In this document: piece by piece, positions 16,569-24,693 of the stretch | Layout: each line of letters opens with the position of its first letter | How positions within the stretch are numbered: position 1 is the first letter of the stretch | Source of the DNA: an uncultured Actinomycetes bacterium | GTDB lineage: Bacteria; Actinomycetota; Actinomycetes; Nanopelagicales; Nanopelagicaceae | Direction: 5' to 3' | NCBI GenBank assembly: GCA_903843225.1 | Contig: CAIMOX010000017.1 | Location: 1-35,431, forward strand | DNA: 35,431 nt | Position numbers and translations under genes: made by a program | Notes under the pieces: generated by a model | Databases searched by the model: none | What the model saw: only the letters and a program-made list of their open reading frames with translations | Told to the model about the DNA's origin: nothing

Positions 16569-17470
16569 ACTGCGTTGCGCCTTCTTCCTACGATGAAATT
16601 CAACGCCGTGAAGGCAAAAATGACTAAGAAGAGGATAACTCCGGCGGCACTACCCAATCCATAACGAATTGGTACTCCGAAGGCTCGTTCGTAAATGTAT
16701 TGAACGATCAAGGTTGTTGCTCCAAGCGGGCCGCCACCTGTCAGTGTGTAGATAAAGTCAAAGGATTGGAAACCATGAATCGTGGCCAGGATGATGATGA
16801 CCAAGGTGGTTGGCTTGAGCAGTGGCAAAATAATTTGCCTAATTGTTTGCATGCGCGAAGCGCCATCGATTGAAGCCGCCTCAAGAACGCTTCGATCGAT
16901 TCCTTGAAGTCCAGCAAGCAAAATGATGGAGTAGAAACCAACGTGGACCCAGAGTCCAACGAATACCACTGTGACCATGCCGAGATTGGTATCCACCAAC
17001 CAGCCCGGGGCGCCACCACCAAGCATTTTTATAGCCGCGTTGAGAGGCCCGTGTTTGCGATCAACGATATCGCTCCAGATTAGCCCAACAACGACTGGTG
17101 AGAGCATGACTGGCATAAAGAGAATTGCCCTAAAGAAACCCTTAGCAAACTTCTGCTCATTGACCACCAAAGCGAGAGCTATTGAGATCGTAATCGCAAG
17201 CAGTACGTAGAAGAAGACATAGGTAATTGTGTTCCGAGCGACCTGAGAGATCGTTGGATCATGGAGAATCTCTTTAAAGTTGGCATTGCCTACATATTTA
17301 AAATGAACTCCGTCGGTACTGTCAAAGAATGAAATCCAGAAACCGCGGATCGCTGGCCAAATAATAAAGGTTAAAAAAATTGCAAAATTGGGTGCAACAA
17401 ATAGATATGGAACAAGCCGTCGGGACCAGCTTACGCTGGATCCACGACGGCTTGCCTTCTTAATTAACAC
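16565..17470 (-). CDS. Carbohydrate ABC transporter permease, MalF/UgpA type
   Basis: Partner permease of the CUT1 importer, 301 residues. The N-terminus ends its basic stretch before the first helix (YLFVAPNFAIFLTFIIWP). The EAA loop is LEAASIDGASRMQTIRQIILPLLKP. A GTG start at 17468-17470 fits the usual family N-terminus; the Shine-Dalgarno is weak. It follows the binding-protein gene by 31 nt and overlaps the next permease by 4 nt. Confidence 0.95.
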   Translation of the reverse strand: MLIKKASRRGSSVSWSRRLVPYLFVAPNFAIFLTFIIWPAIRGFWISFFDSTDGVHFKYVGNANFKEILHDPTISQVARNTITYVFFYVLLAITISIALALVVNEQKFAKGFFRAILFMPVMLSPVVVGLIWSDIVDRKHGPLNAAIKMLGGGAPGWLVDTNLGMVTVVFVGLWVHVGFYSIILLAGLQGIDRSVLEAASIDGASRMQTIRQIILPLLKPTTLVIIILATIHGFQSFDFIYTLTGGGPLGATTLIVQYIYERAFGVPIRYGLGSAAGVILFLVIFAFTALNFIVGRRRNAV

Positions 17471-17501
17471 AGAAACTCTCGAAAGATATCTCTTCTCTCG
17501 A

Positions 17502-18821
17502 TTACTTCTTCAACGTCGCGAGCTGCGTATCAATGTAAGTGATCTGCTGCGCGATAGCTTGATCTGCCGTGATCTTCTTTGTCATGACGAGTGTCATCAA
17601 ATCACGGATATTGTTGTAGATGTTGCCAGCCAAAGTTGGTACTGACTGGATTCCATAGGCAGCCGCAGGAGTTGCTGCAGCATCTGCTAGGTAAGTGTTC
17701 ATATCTGTTTGGCGTGAAGAGTATGTAATTCCCTTAGCAACAAGGTCATTACGAGTAGGAAGCCAGAATGCGGCCTTGTCCATACGCTCCATTTGAGCTG
17801 GTTGTGCCAACCAGTTTGTGAAGTATGCAGCTAAGTCAGCGTTCTTGCTCGCCTTAAAGGCCATCAAGAACTTTCCTCCTGGCCATCCTCCGCCATTGAG
17901 TTCCTTTGGATTTGGAACAACTGCAAAGTTGAACTTTGCGCTGGCGTTAATGGTTGCAAGGTTGAAGTTACCTGAGAAGAAGACAGGGACTGCACCTGCG
18001 ATAAAGACGTTTACAGGTGAGGAATATTTTGTTCCAGTACCAACCCACAAATCACGTGGTGCGAGATCAGCAGCATAGAGATCTGTGATCAGCTTGAGTG
18101 CCTTCGCTGCACGGTGTTGTGATGTTGGAAGAACGTTCTTCTGGTTCTTATCGACCATGAATGCGCCGAATTGGCTCATAACAGTTGAGAAACGGTGACC
18201 GGACTTATCCATTGCAAATGCATAGTCAGTACCGCCTGCAGCCTGTGCCTTCTTAGCATCGGCAATTAAAGTCGCCCAGTTCCAAGAAGTAGGGATTGCA
18301 ATTCCGGCCTTCTTAAATAGATCAACGTTGATGATTGGACCGTTGACTGAAAGATCATATGGAAGACCAATAAGGTGAGAAGTCTTTGGATCCTGCACCT
18401 GAAGAGTTGAACCCTTGAGGAACTCAGACTTATATGTACGACCAAAGTATGTCTCGAGATCGAGAGCAACATTCTGGTAGAGACCAGGGTTGTTGAGGCG
18501 GGCTACATCTGGAGTGTTTCCAGCGGCGATGCGTGCCTGGAGTTGCTGATCAAGAGTTGTGTAAGGGACATCATCTAGTTTGACAGTTGCACCAGTGAGA
18601 TTTTGGAAGTCTGTGATCATCGCGTTGGTTGTGTCAAGTTCGGCTTGACTATCGTGGTAGAAGTAGTAAGTAATTGTCTTACCCTTCCACGCAGCTAACT
18701 GAGCAGCAGTTGGTTTTAGAGTTGAAGTATCTGCGTGCGCGCTTGGAAGTCCAGTCACGACAAGGCTGGCGACAAGTGCGAGTGCGCTCGAGATCGCAAT
18801 CTTCTTTCGAATATTTTTCAT
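17502..18821 (-). CDS. Extracellular sugar-binding protein of the ABC importer
   Basis: Family-1 extracellular solute-binding protein, 439 residues, that captures the glycan fragment outside the cell. A Sec signal (1 to ~31) ends in LPSAHA, then the mature protein begins DTSTLKP. There is no lipobox cysteine, which is odd for a Gram-positive binding protein. Landmarks of the family include ITYYFYHDSQAELDTTNAMITDF at the first strand, AARIAAGNTPDVARLNN-like text (ARIAAGNTPDVARLNNPG) and GGWPGGKFLMAFKASKNADLAAYF. First gene of the minus-strand arm, with its own promoter upstream. The ligand is inferred from context to be a uronate oligosaccharide. Confidence 0.95.
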   Translation of the reverse strand: MKNIRKKIAISSALALVASLVVTGLPSAHADTSTLKPTAAQLAAWKGKTITYYFYHDSQAELDTTNAMITDFQNLTGATVKLDDVPYTTLDQQLQARIAAGNTPDVARLNNPGLYQNVALDLETYFGRTYKSEFLKGSTLQVQDPKTSHLIGLPYDLSVNGPIINVDLFKKAGIAIPTSWNWATLIADAKKAQAAGGTDYAFAMDKSGHRFSTVMSQFGAFMVDKNQKNVLPTSQHRAAKALKLITDLYAADLAPRDLWVGTGTKYSSPVNVFIAGAVPVFFSGNFNLATINASAKFNFAVVPNPKELNGGGWPGGKFLMAFKASKNADLAAYFTNWLAQPAQMERMDKAAFWLPTRNDLVAKGITYSSRQTDMNTYLADAAATPAAAYGIQSVPTLAGNIYNNIRDLMTLVMTKKITADQAIAQQITYIDTQLATLKK

Positions 18822-18858
18822 GGTGATTCTCGTGAACCCTTCTATCGGTGAGGTACCA

Positions 18859-18874
18859 AGCGATCTATTTCGCT
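18859..18874. promoter_or_regulatory. Inverted repeat in the leader of the binding-protein gene
   Basis: AGCGA-TCTATT-TCGCT is a perfect 5-bp inverted repeat just downstream of the predicted -10 box of the ABC arm, a typical repressor position. A second, long-range pair, TAATCCT (18889-18895) and AGGATTA (18943-18949), flanks the promoter region. Operator role is inferred. Confidence 0.3.
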
Positions 18875-18884
18875 AGTTGGGGCA

Positions 18885-18914
18885 TATTTAATCCTGATTC
18901 CTAATGTAAAACAA
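18885..18914 (-). promoter_or_regulatory. Predicted promoter of the ABC/glycan-hydrolase arm
   Basis: On the minus strand, TTGTTT (-35, 18909-18914) and TAAATA (-10, 18885-18890) are 18 bp apart. This gives a leader of about 55-60 nt before the binding-protein gene. Confidence 0.45.
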
Positions 18915-18962
18915 GGGTATAAGGCCCACTGACTAGCCCTTTAGGATTACCCAGATATCCCT

Positions 18963-18968
18963 TAGACT
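18963..18968 (+). promoter_or_regulatory. Predicted -10 box of kduI
   Basis: TAGACT is followed by 7 nt and the ATG at 18976. No Shine-Dalgarno. Leaderless configuration for the kduI-kduD-eda-kdgK arm. Confidence 0.5.
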
Positions 18969-18975
18969 GCTGGCT

Positions 18976-19791
18976 ATGGAGATCAGAACACCCATTACGC
19001 CAGATGATGTGCAGAGTAAGAGCGCGGATTACCTACGAGAGAAGCTGGTAATCAGCAATCTCTTTGTAACAAATTCTGTCACATATCTCTTATCGCACCA
19101 CGATCGCATACTCATCGGTGGGGTGACCCTTAAGAATTATAAAGTTTTGTTACAAAGCCCAGAAGAGTTACGGGCTGCCTATCTTCTCGAACGTCGTGAG
19201 TTGGGTCTTGTCTGTCTCTCAGGCTCTGTTGAGGTTCTCGCTGATGGCTCCACGCATCGACTAGAAGCAGAAGATATTCTCTATATCGGTCGCGGTACTC
19301 GCGAGGTAACCATTGAAGGAACTGGCGATATCTACTTCACCTCGAGTATGTGTCACATTGACTTCCCAACGACTCTGATCAAAAAAGAAGATTCAAACGC
19401 AACGGTCCTTGGAGTGAAGAAAAACTCCAATGAACGAACTCTTCGAAAATATATCCACGACCAAGGTGTCGCCTCAAGTGCGATGGCTATGGGAATCACA
19501 ACAATTCACGAAGGCAGCAGTTGGAACACCATGCCATGTCACACGCATGAGCGTAGAACTGAGGTCTACCTTTACTTTGATATTGATGAGAATGAGAAAG
19601 TCGTTCACCTCTTTGGTCGACCAGATTCAACTCGCAATCTCATATTGAGTAATAAAGAAGTTGTAATCAGCCCAGCCTGGTCAATTCATACAGGTTCTGG
19701 AACCGCAAATTATAAATTTGTCTGGTCCACTGCTGGAGAGAATATTCTCTACTCAGATCTCGATGCAGTAGCTACCAAAGATTTACGATAA
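18976..19791 (+). CDS. kduI: 5-keto-4-deoxyuronate isomerase
   Basis: Converts 5-keto-4-deoxyuronate, the form taken by a released unsaturated uronate, to 2,5-diketo-3-deoxygluconate. The 271-residue cupin has the zinc ligands of the family: H189 and H191 in CHTHERRTE, E196 in the same motif, and H238 in SPAWSIHTGSG. ITTIHEGSSWNTMP is also characteristic. First gene of the plus-strand arm; kduD follows after 4 nt. Cytoplasmic. Confidence 0.96.
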   Translation: MEIRTPITPDDVQSKSADYLREKLVISNLFVTNSVTYLLSHHDRILIGGVTLKNYKVLLQSPEELRAAYLLERRELGLVCLSGSVEVLADGSTHRLEAEDILYIGRGTREVTIEGTGDIYFTSSMCHIDFPTTLIKKEDSNATVLGVKKNSNERTLRKYIHDQGVASSAMAMGITTIHEGSSWNTMPCHTHERRTEVYLYFDIDENEKVVHLFGRPDSTRNLILSNKEVVISPAWSIHTGSGTANYKFVWSTAGENILYSDLDAVATKDLR

Positions 19792-19795
19792 ATAG

Positions 19796-20563
19796 ATGTC
19801 GAATTGGATTGAAGATCAATTTTCGCTCAGTGGTAAACGAGCCCTCGTCACTGGTGCAAGTAAAGGCATTGGCGCAGCAATCGCAGTTGCGATGGCGAAC
19901 GCTGGTGCTGATCTGATCCTTGTGGGTCGAACCTCCGAATCACTCGCGCAGACAAAGGGTGAAATAGAGAAACTTGGCAGAAAAGCTACAGAGATGATCT
20001 GCGATCTCTCAGAGACAGATGAAATTGCCCGAGTATTTTCTGACGTTGATTCTCTTGAGGTCGACATCCTTGTTAATAATGCAGGAACCATAATTCGCGG
20101 ATCATCACTTGAACTCCCGCTCTCAGAGTGGCGCCGCATCTTAGATACTAATCTCAACTCTGCATTTCAATTGACTCAGCTATGCGCAAGATCGATGGTT
20201 GAACGAGGATATGGACGAGTCATTAATATCGCTTCCCTTCTCTCTTTCCAAGGAGGGCTCAACGTCTCGGCATACACAGCAAGTAAGCACGGCATCGCCG
20301 GCCTGACAAAGGCTCTTGGAAATGAACTTGGTGCTCGAGGTGTAACTGTTAATGCAATCGCTCCTGGCTATATCGAGACTGATAACACTCAAGCGCTACG
20401 CGATGATCCCGAGCGAAACAAGGCGATTAGCGCCAGAATTCCAGTAGGCCGATGGGGCAAGCCAGAAGATATTAGCTCTGCTGCAGTCTTCTTGGCATCT
20501 AAAGCAGCGGGGTATATCAACAGCGAGATTCTGACCGTCGATGGTGGCTGGATGGCCCGATGA
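19796..20563 (+). CDS. kduD: 2-deoxy-D-gluconate 3-dehydrogenase / diketo-deoxygluconate reductase (SDR)
   Basis: Classical SDR of 255 residues that reduces 2,5-diketo-3-deoxygluconate to 2-keto-3-deoxygluconate with NAD(P)H. TGASKGIG (19-26), NNAG (94-97), S147 and YTASK (Y160, K164) are intact, and the C-terminus GYINSEILTVDGGWMAR is typical of KduD. The specific assignment rests on similarity plus its place directly after kduI. Overlaps the aldolase gene by 4 nt (ATGA). Confidence 0.93.
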   Translation: MSNWIEDQFSLSGKRALVTGASKGIGAAIAVAMANAGADLILVGRTSESLAQTKGEIEKLGRKATEMICDLSETDEIARVFSDVDSLEVDILVNNAGTIIRGSSLELPLSEWRRILDTNLNSAFQLTQLCARSMVERGYGRVINIASLLSFQGGLNVSAYTASKHGIAGLTKALGNELGARGVTVNAIAPGYIETDNTQALRDDPERNKAISARIPVGRWGKPEDISSAAVFLASKAAGYINSEILTVDGGWMAR

Positions 20564-21177
20564 TTGAGATTATCTCTGCAAAGCGAGTTGTTCCTGTGAT
20601 TACAATCAATGACTCTGCGAAAGCAAAAGAGCTAGCAGATTGCCTTGTCGAAGCTGGGCTTCCTATCGCTGAAATAACGCTCAGAACTCCCGAAGGAATA
20701 AAGGCGATCGAACTCGCGGCTACCAACTCCTCTCTTCTTGTTGGAGCAGGATCTCTTCGTAACGCAGATGATGCAAAAGGTGCAATAGCTGCAGGGGCAC
20801 GCTTCTTGGTATCCGCTGGTTTCTCCCAAGGCATTGCTAATGAAGCGATAAAGAATAATGTTCAATATTTTCCAGGAGTAGCTACGCCGACAGAGATCAT
20901 GCAGGCACTTGAAGCAGGAATCACCACTGTGAAATTCTTTCCAGCTGAGACTCTCGGTGGCTTAGCCGCCCTTAAAGCAATCTCTGCACCATTTCCGGGA
21001 GTTGCATTCATGCCAACTGGCGGTATCACTCTTGCCAACGCCGCCAAGTATTTAGAGTTCTCTCCTGTGCTTGCCGTAGGCGGAACATGGATGGTTGCGA
21101 AAGAGCTGATTGATAATGGAGACTTTTCAACAATTTCTAGATTAGCGAGTGAGGCAGTAGAGGTGTGCGAACGATGA
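20560..21177 (+). CDS. eda: KDPG/KHG aldolase
   Basis: Class I aldolase splitting 2-keto-3-deoxy-6-phosphogluconate to pyruvate and glyceraldehyde-3-phosphate. 205 residues, normal length. Catalytic Glu in AEITLRT (E38) and the Schiff-base Lys in VKFFPAE (K125) are present, as are the phosphate-binding motifs FMPTGGI and VGGTWM. Translationally coupled to kduD upstream and to the kinase downstream (ATGA overlaps on both sides). Confidence 0.95.
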   Translation: MIEIISAKRVVPVITINDSAKAKELADCLVEAGLPIAEITLRTPEGIKAIELAATNSSLLVGAGSLRNADDAKGAIAAGARFLVSAGFSQGIANEAIKNNVQYFPGVATPTEIMQALEAGITTVKFFPAETLGGLAALKAISAPFPGVAFMPTGGITLANAAKYLEFSPVLAVGGTWMVAKELIDNGDFSTISRLASEAVEVCER

Positions 21178-22265
21178 ATATTCTGAGTAAAGAAAAATGT
21201 CGCTTCGATGAGATCTCTCTCGGTGAGGTCATGCTTCGCCTCGATCCAGGTGAAGGACGGATAAAGAGCGCCAGAAGTTTCAATGCATGGGAAGGCGGCG
21301 GTGAGTACAACGTCGCTCGCGGACTCCGACGTTGTTTTAATTTGCGCACATCCGTCGTAACCGCCCTTGCTGATAACGAAGTAGGACGATTGATCGAAGA
21401 TTTCATTCTGCAAGGTGGCGTTGATACAAGCTACATCCAGTGGAGTAAATACGATGGAATCGGTAGAAGCGTGAGAAATGGTCTCAACTTCACAGAACGA
21501 GGATTTGGCCTGCGAGGTGCAATCGGCGTATCAGATCGCGGAAATACTGCTGCTTCTCAACTGCGTTCAGAATCAATTGATTGGGATGCAATTTTTTCAC
21601 AAGGAGTCAGATGGCTCCATACTGGCGGGATCTTTGCGGGATTATCTTCAACGACACCCGATGTGATTGAAGCAGCGATGATGAGTGCAAAGAAACATGG
21701 GACAAAGATCTCTTACGATCTCAACTATCGTCCAAGTCTCTGGAGCGCGATCGGCGGCCAGGAAAAGGCTCAAGCAGTCAACAAGGCTCTCGCTCCTTAT
21801 GTAGATGTAATGATCGGAAACGAAGAAGACTTCACACAATCACTTGGATTCCACGTCGCTGGCCAATCTTCAGATTTTAAAGAAATTGATCATTCGGCAT
21901 TTGGTGACATGGTTGCTGAGGTAGTGAAGAGCTATCCAAATCTTGAAGTGATAGGCACAACGCTGCGGAAAGTAAATTCAGCATCAAATAACGATTGGAG
22001 CGCAATCGTCTGGTCGAAAGAGAGCGGTCTTCTGCTTTCAAAGCAGTACAACAATCTAGAAGTTCTCGACCGCGTTGGAAGTGGAGATAGTTTCGCATCG
22101 GGATTGATCTTTGGCCTTCTTGATGGACGTCCGCTTCAAGAAGCGCTCGAACTTGGCGTTGCTCACGGAGCGCTCGCCATGACGACCCCTGGTGATACAT
22201 CTATGGCTTCTCTCTCCGATGTTGAGAAGCTTGCACGTGGTGGCGGAGCTCGAGTAGAGCGCTAG
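21174..22265 (+). CDS. kdgK: 2-keto-3-deoxygluconate kinase (PfkB family)
   Basis: Phosphorylates 2-keto-3-deoxygluconate to KDPG, the substrate of the aldolase upstream. 363 residues from ATG 21174, which overlaps the eda stop as ATGA; a GTG at 21165 is the alternative. PfkB-type features: GGEYNVARGL near the N-terminus, DLNYRPSLW, and the C-terminal signature DRVGSGDSFASG with catalytic D305. Last gene of the plus-strand arm; no clear terminator follows. Confidence 0.93.
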   Translation: MNILSKEKCRFDEISLGEVMLRLDPGEGRIKSARSFNAWEGGGEYNVARGLRRCFNLRTSVVTALADNEVGRLIEDFILQGGVDTSYIQWSKYDGIGRSVRNGLNFTERGFGLRGAIGVSDRGNTAASQLRSESIDWDAIFSQGVRWLHTGGIFAGLSSTTPDVIEAAMMSAKKHGTKISYDLNYRPSLWSAIGGQEKAQAVNKALAPYVDVMIGNEEDFTQSLGFHVAGQSSDFKEIDHSAFGDMVAEVVKSYPNLEVIGTTLRKVNSASNNDWSAIVWSKESGLLLSKQYNNLEVLDRVGSGDSFASGLIFGLLDGRPLQEALELGVAHGALAMTTPGDTSMASLSDVEKLARGGGARVER

Positions 22266-22442
22266 TTGAGAGCGCCATATAGCCATCTCCAATAAAAGCT
22301 ACATTTCTTCTCATCCATGGCGCAAGGCATAACGACTGTTGAGCGAATATTCGCGAAGGCATTTGGCGTAGCGCGGAGCCTACTAGAGGCGATCGACCGG
22401 CAGTATTAATGTTCACGAACTACTCAATCCTTGATGAATTGA

Positions 22443-22592
22443 CTAGTTGTTCTTCACATATTCAGATGCATGCGGGAAGCCATTGGCTGCAAGCTTCTCA
22501 GCGATATCAGCCTTCACAGCCTGAACAACTTTATGTGTTCCGTTGCAATTTTTCTCTGGATCTGTGCTGTAACCACATTGGCAACTGCCCAT
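22443..22592 (-). CDS. CDGSH-like Fe-S miniprotein, 49 aa
   Basis: Short gene reading MGSCQCGYSTDPEKN then CNGTHKVVQA and ending in ...SEYVKNN. The N-terminal motif C-x-C-x2-S-...-P-x3-C-N-G-T-H closely follows the CDGSH [2Fe-2S] signature (C-x-C-x2-S/T-x3-P-x-C-D-G-S/A/T-H) with one extra residue in the middle and Asn for Asp. Three Cys and one His are the expected cluster ligands, at C4, C6, C16 and H20. A helical tail follows. ATG at 22590-22592; a possible -10 (TACTAT) lies at 22622-22627 on the minus strand. Divergent from the DUF305 gene. Confidence 0.7.
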   Translation of the reverse strand: MGSCQCGYSTDPEKNCNGTHKVVQAVKADIAEKLAANGFPHASEYVKNN

Positions 22593-22728
22593 GAAATTCT
22601 CTTTTCTCTAACGGTTGCCTTATAGTAACCTGAGACTCGCGCACCCAAGCGCTACACGCTCTCCCCAAGACGAATTAAATGGCTAGATTCAACGAGAAAT
22701 CCGTATTGGATAGTGCAAAACTTAAAGT

Positions 22729-22995
22729 ATGAAACTTCGCCCTTTCCTCGTCTCGTTACTCGTTAGCGCCGCACTTATTCCAGTAGTTGGCGCTCATGCA
22801 GCTGGTCCATATACAGCCGAAGGGGTTCACTTCGCCCAAATGATGATTCCACACCATCAGCAGGCGCTCTTAATCTCTCAATGGGCTCTCAAGCAGGGCA
22901 GTAATCCTGCAACGAAGAAACTTGCCGCCAAAATCATCGCAGAGCAGAGTCCAGAGATCGCCCAGATGCGTCGGATCATGACGACCGGTAAGTAA
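22729..22995 (+). CDS. Short secreted DUF305 protein
   Basis: 88 residues: Sec signal (1 to ~25, ending AHA), then FAQMMIPHHQQALLISQWAL, the core helix of DUF305 with its M-x-x-HH metal-binding signature, and a second helix ending AQMRRIM. DUF305 proteins are ferritin-like bundles, usually ~150 residues or more with two such repeats; this one has about half. It may work as a dimer or bind metal at the cell surface. Convergent with the HNH-like gene, 3 nt apart. Confidence 0.85.
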   Translation: MKLRPFLVSLLVSAALIPVVGAHAAGPYTAEGVHFAQMMIPHHQQALLISQWALKQGSNPATKKLAAKIIAEQSPEIAQMRRIMTTGK

Positions 22996-22998
22996 CCC

Positions 22999-24636
22999 TT
23001 ACGGAAGCGTTGGCACTATCCCAAGAACATAGGTTTGATAAGCGGCGTACCAATTCGTTGCGATAGCAACCTGTGCTTTCTTTAACGAGATCTGATGCGA
23101 GCAAACTAGTAGGTGGAGCTTGTTCTCTAACTGATCCTTCTTTCTCGCACCAGTCGATCCAGCATAAGGCTCTGGCCATAAGTTCTTAGGACTAGTCGGA
23201 CTACCACCTAGCTCTAACGAGATGAGATGGTCTTCTTCGAAGAGCGATGTCTTGGTGCTGCCAAATGCAGAGTATGGAAGTGAATTGAGCTGTTGAATCT
23301 TCAGTTTTGTCGTGTAAGAAGACGGTGGCCTAATTTTCTTGGTGTAACCAATCGTACAGATTGTTGACCCGATATTTTCTTGCGTTACCGCCGGATTGAT
23401 CGCCCCAGGAGTCACTTTCGAATTTGGTAAAACTGGCCCAACTGCTTTAGCTTGCACAGCCACTACGGTTGGCGTGGGTGCAGGTGTTGCGACCTCGCTC
23501 TGAACAAACTTGAGGCTAACTGTCGGAGATGAGAGGTGAATCCCCTCAACGTTTACAACGTACTGATCGTTCACCAACTGACCGGTGTAAGTCTGTGTTT
23601 GAGACTGGCCATCAGAATCGTACAGAAGGGATATTTGAGCCTTGGACTGCTTTGTTAAGTCCACTCCCCACAAACATTGGGCCAGAGCCGTTGAAATCTT
23701 TGCCTGAAAATTCACATAATTAATCGATCCATCAGACTTCAAATGCGGTCCGGACAAAGCGACGTTAAGGGAACCGTTCTTGGAATCCCACTCGGGGAAG
23801 TTGTCCCAGAAGGCATTCGATACAACACTCACGCCCGATTTAATGGATCTACACGTACCAAAGTTCTGCATCCGAGAATCACTAAGACCCCAGATCCAAT
23901 AAGTGATTTGATCGTTTTCGAAATCTCCCCGCGTTGCCAATACAGCGCCGTTACAGCCGTATCCGGAATATTCTGATGGTTCGAGCTCCATATTGAGTAC
24001 GGTGTAATCAGAGTTAGGCGACTCAAACGTCACACCAGCGCTAGAAAGACCTCTTCCCAATCCTCCGGATCCAAGGGTCTGCATAACATTGTTTGGTACG
24101 CGAACTCTGACATCAAATTTCACTCCAGGACCAAATTCTGTTGGGACTGGACTGCCTGGGTAGTAGGTCTTTCCAACACAACTTTCGCTAGTAGGCGGGA
24201 AAACTTTCGGTTGTGGTCCACCTGGGGTTCGACTGCCAGGGGTTAGAACCGTTTCAAGATATTCGTTCCCTTGCACACAAGGCGTGTAGAAACAGTCCTG
24301 ATTACCCATTGGAAAATAGAAAATTCTTGGCATGGCAGTCTTCACATAACCATTATCGAAAGTAATTCCATCAAAAACATACTCCTGCCACTTTGCAGTA
24401 AGAATTGATTGAGGAGCATATGCTCGAGTTTCGGTTGAGATTTTGCCGTTTAGTTGACCTTTCACTTTGGCTCCATCTGATTTCGACGCATAAATAGCCT
24501 CAATGCAAAAAGTTGAATTGTCAGTTGAACAATCTAAGACCGCTTGTAATGGCTCAACCGCCCGTGCTACCGAAGGAAATGGATTAAGGATCGTAAGAGC
24601 GATCAATGACAGAACTGAAGCTAGAAACCGACGCAT
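22999..24636 (-). CDS. Secreted protein with HNH-like C-terminal domain
   Basis: 545 residues. A signal peptide (1 to ~27, cleavage near ARA) is followed by a large beta-rich region rich in Cys, Gly and Ser that I do not recognise, and a Pro/Thr/Ala-rich linker (~370-400). The C-terminal ~120 residues resemble a widespread small exported domain: GSTICTIGYTKKIRPPSSY, then EEDHLISLELGG (467-478) and KNLWPEPYAG (484-493). The DH...N arrangement recalls an HNH/beta-beta-alpha-metal nuclease, but nuclease activity is inference. AATAAT ends 6 nt before the ATG, which suggests a leaderless mRNA. Confidence 0.82.
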   Translation of the reverse strand: MRRFLASVLSLIALTILNPFPSVARAVEPLQAVLDCSTDNSTFCIEAIYASKSDGAKVKGQLNGKISTETRAYAPQSILTAKWQEYVFDGITFDNGYVKTAMPRIFYFPMGNQDCFYTPCVQGNEYLETVLTPGSRTPGGPQPKVFPPTSESCVGKTYYPGSPVPTEFGPGVKFDVRVRVPNNVMQTLGSGGLGRGLSSAGVTFESPNSDYTVLNMELEPSEYSGYGCNGAVLATRGDFENDQITYWIWGLSDSRMQNFGTCRSIKSGVSVVSNAFWDNFPEWDSKNGSLNVALSGPHLKSDGSINYVNFQAKISTALAQCLWGVDLTKQSKAQISLLYDSDGQSQTQTYTGQLVNDQYVVNVEGIHLSSPTVSLKFVQSEVATPAPTPTVVAVQAKAVGPVLPNSKVTPGAINPAVTQENIGSTICTIGYTKKIRPPSSYTTKLKIQQLNSLPYSAFGSTKTSLFEEDHLISLELGGSPTSPKNLWPEPYAGSTGARKKDQLENKLHLLVCSHQISLKKAQVAIATNWYAAYQTYVLGIVPTLP

Positions 24637-24693
24637 TCGCCAATTATTGAGTTGAAGGGGTGCTGCGGTACCGACAAACCCATCGATGACCAG

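Noticed and set aside
22201-22416. 71-codon minus-strand frame overlapping the kdgK end
   Set aside because: GTG start without Shine-Dalgarno or -10, overlaps kdgK antisense, and no family recognised; likely chance.
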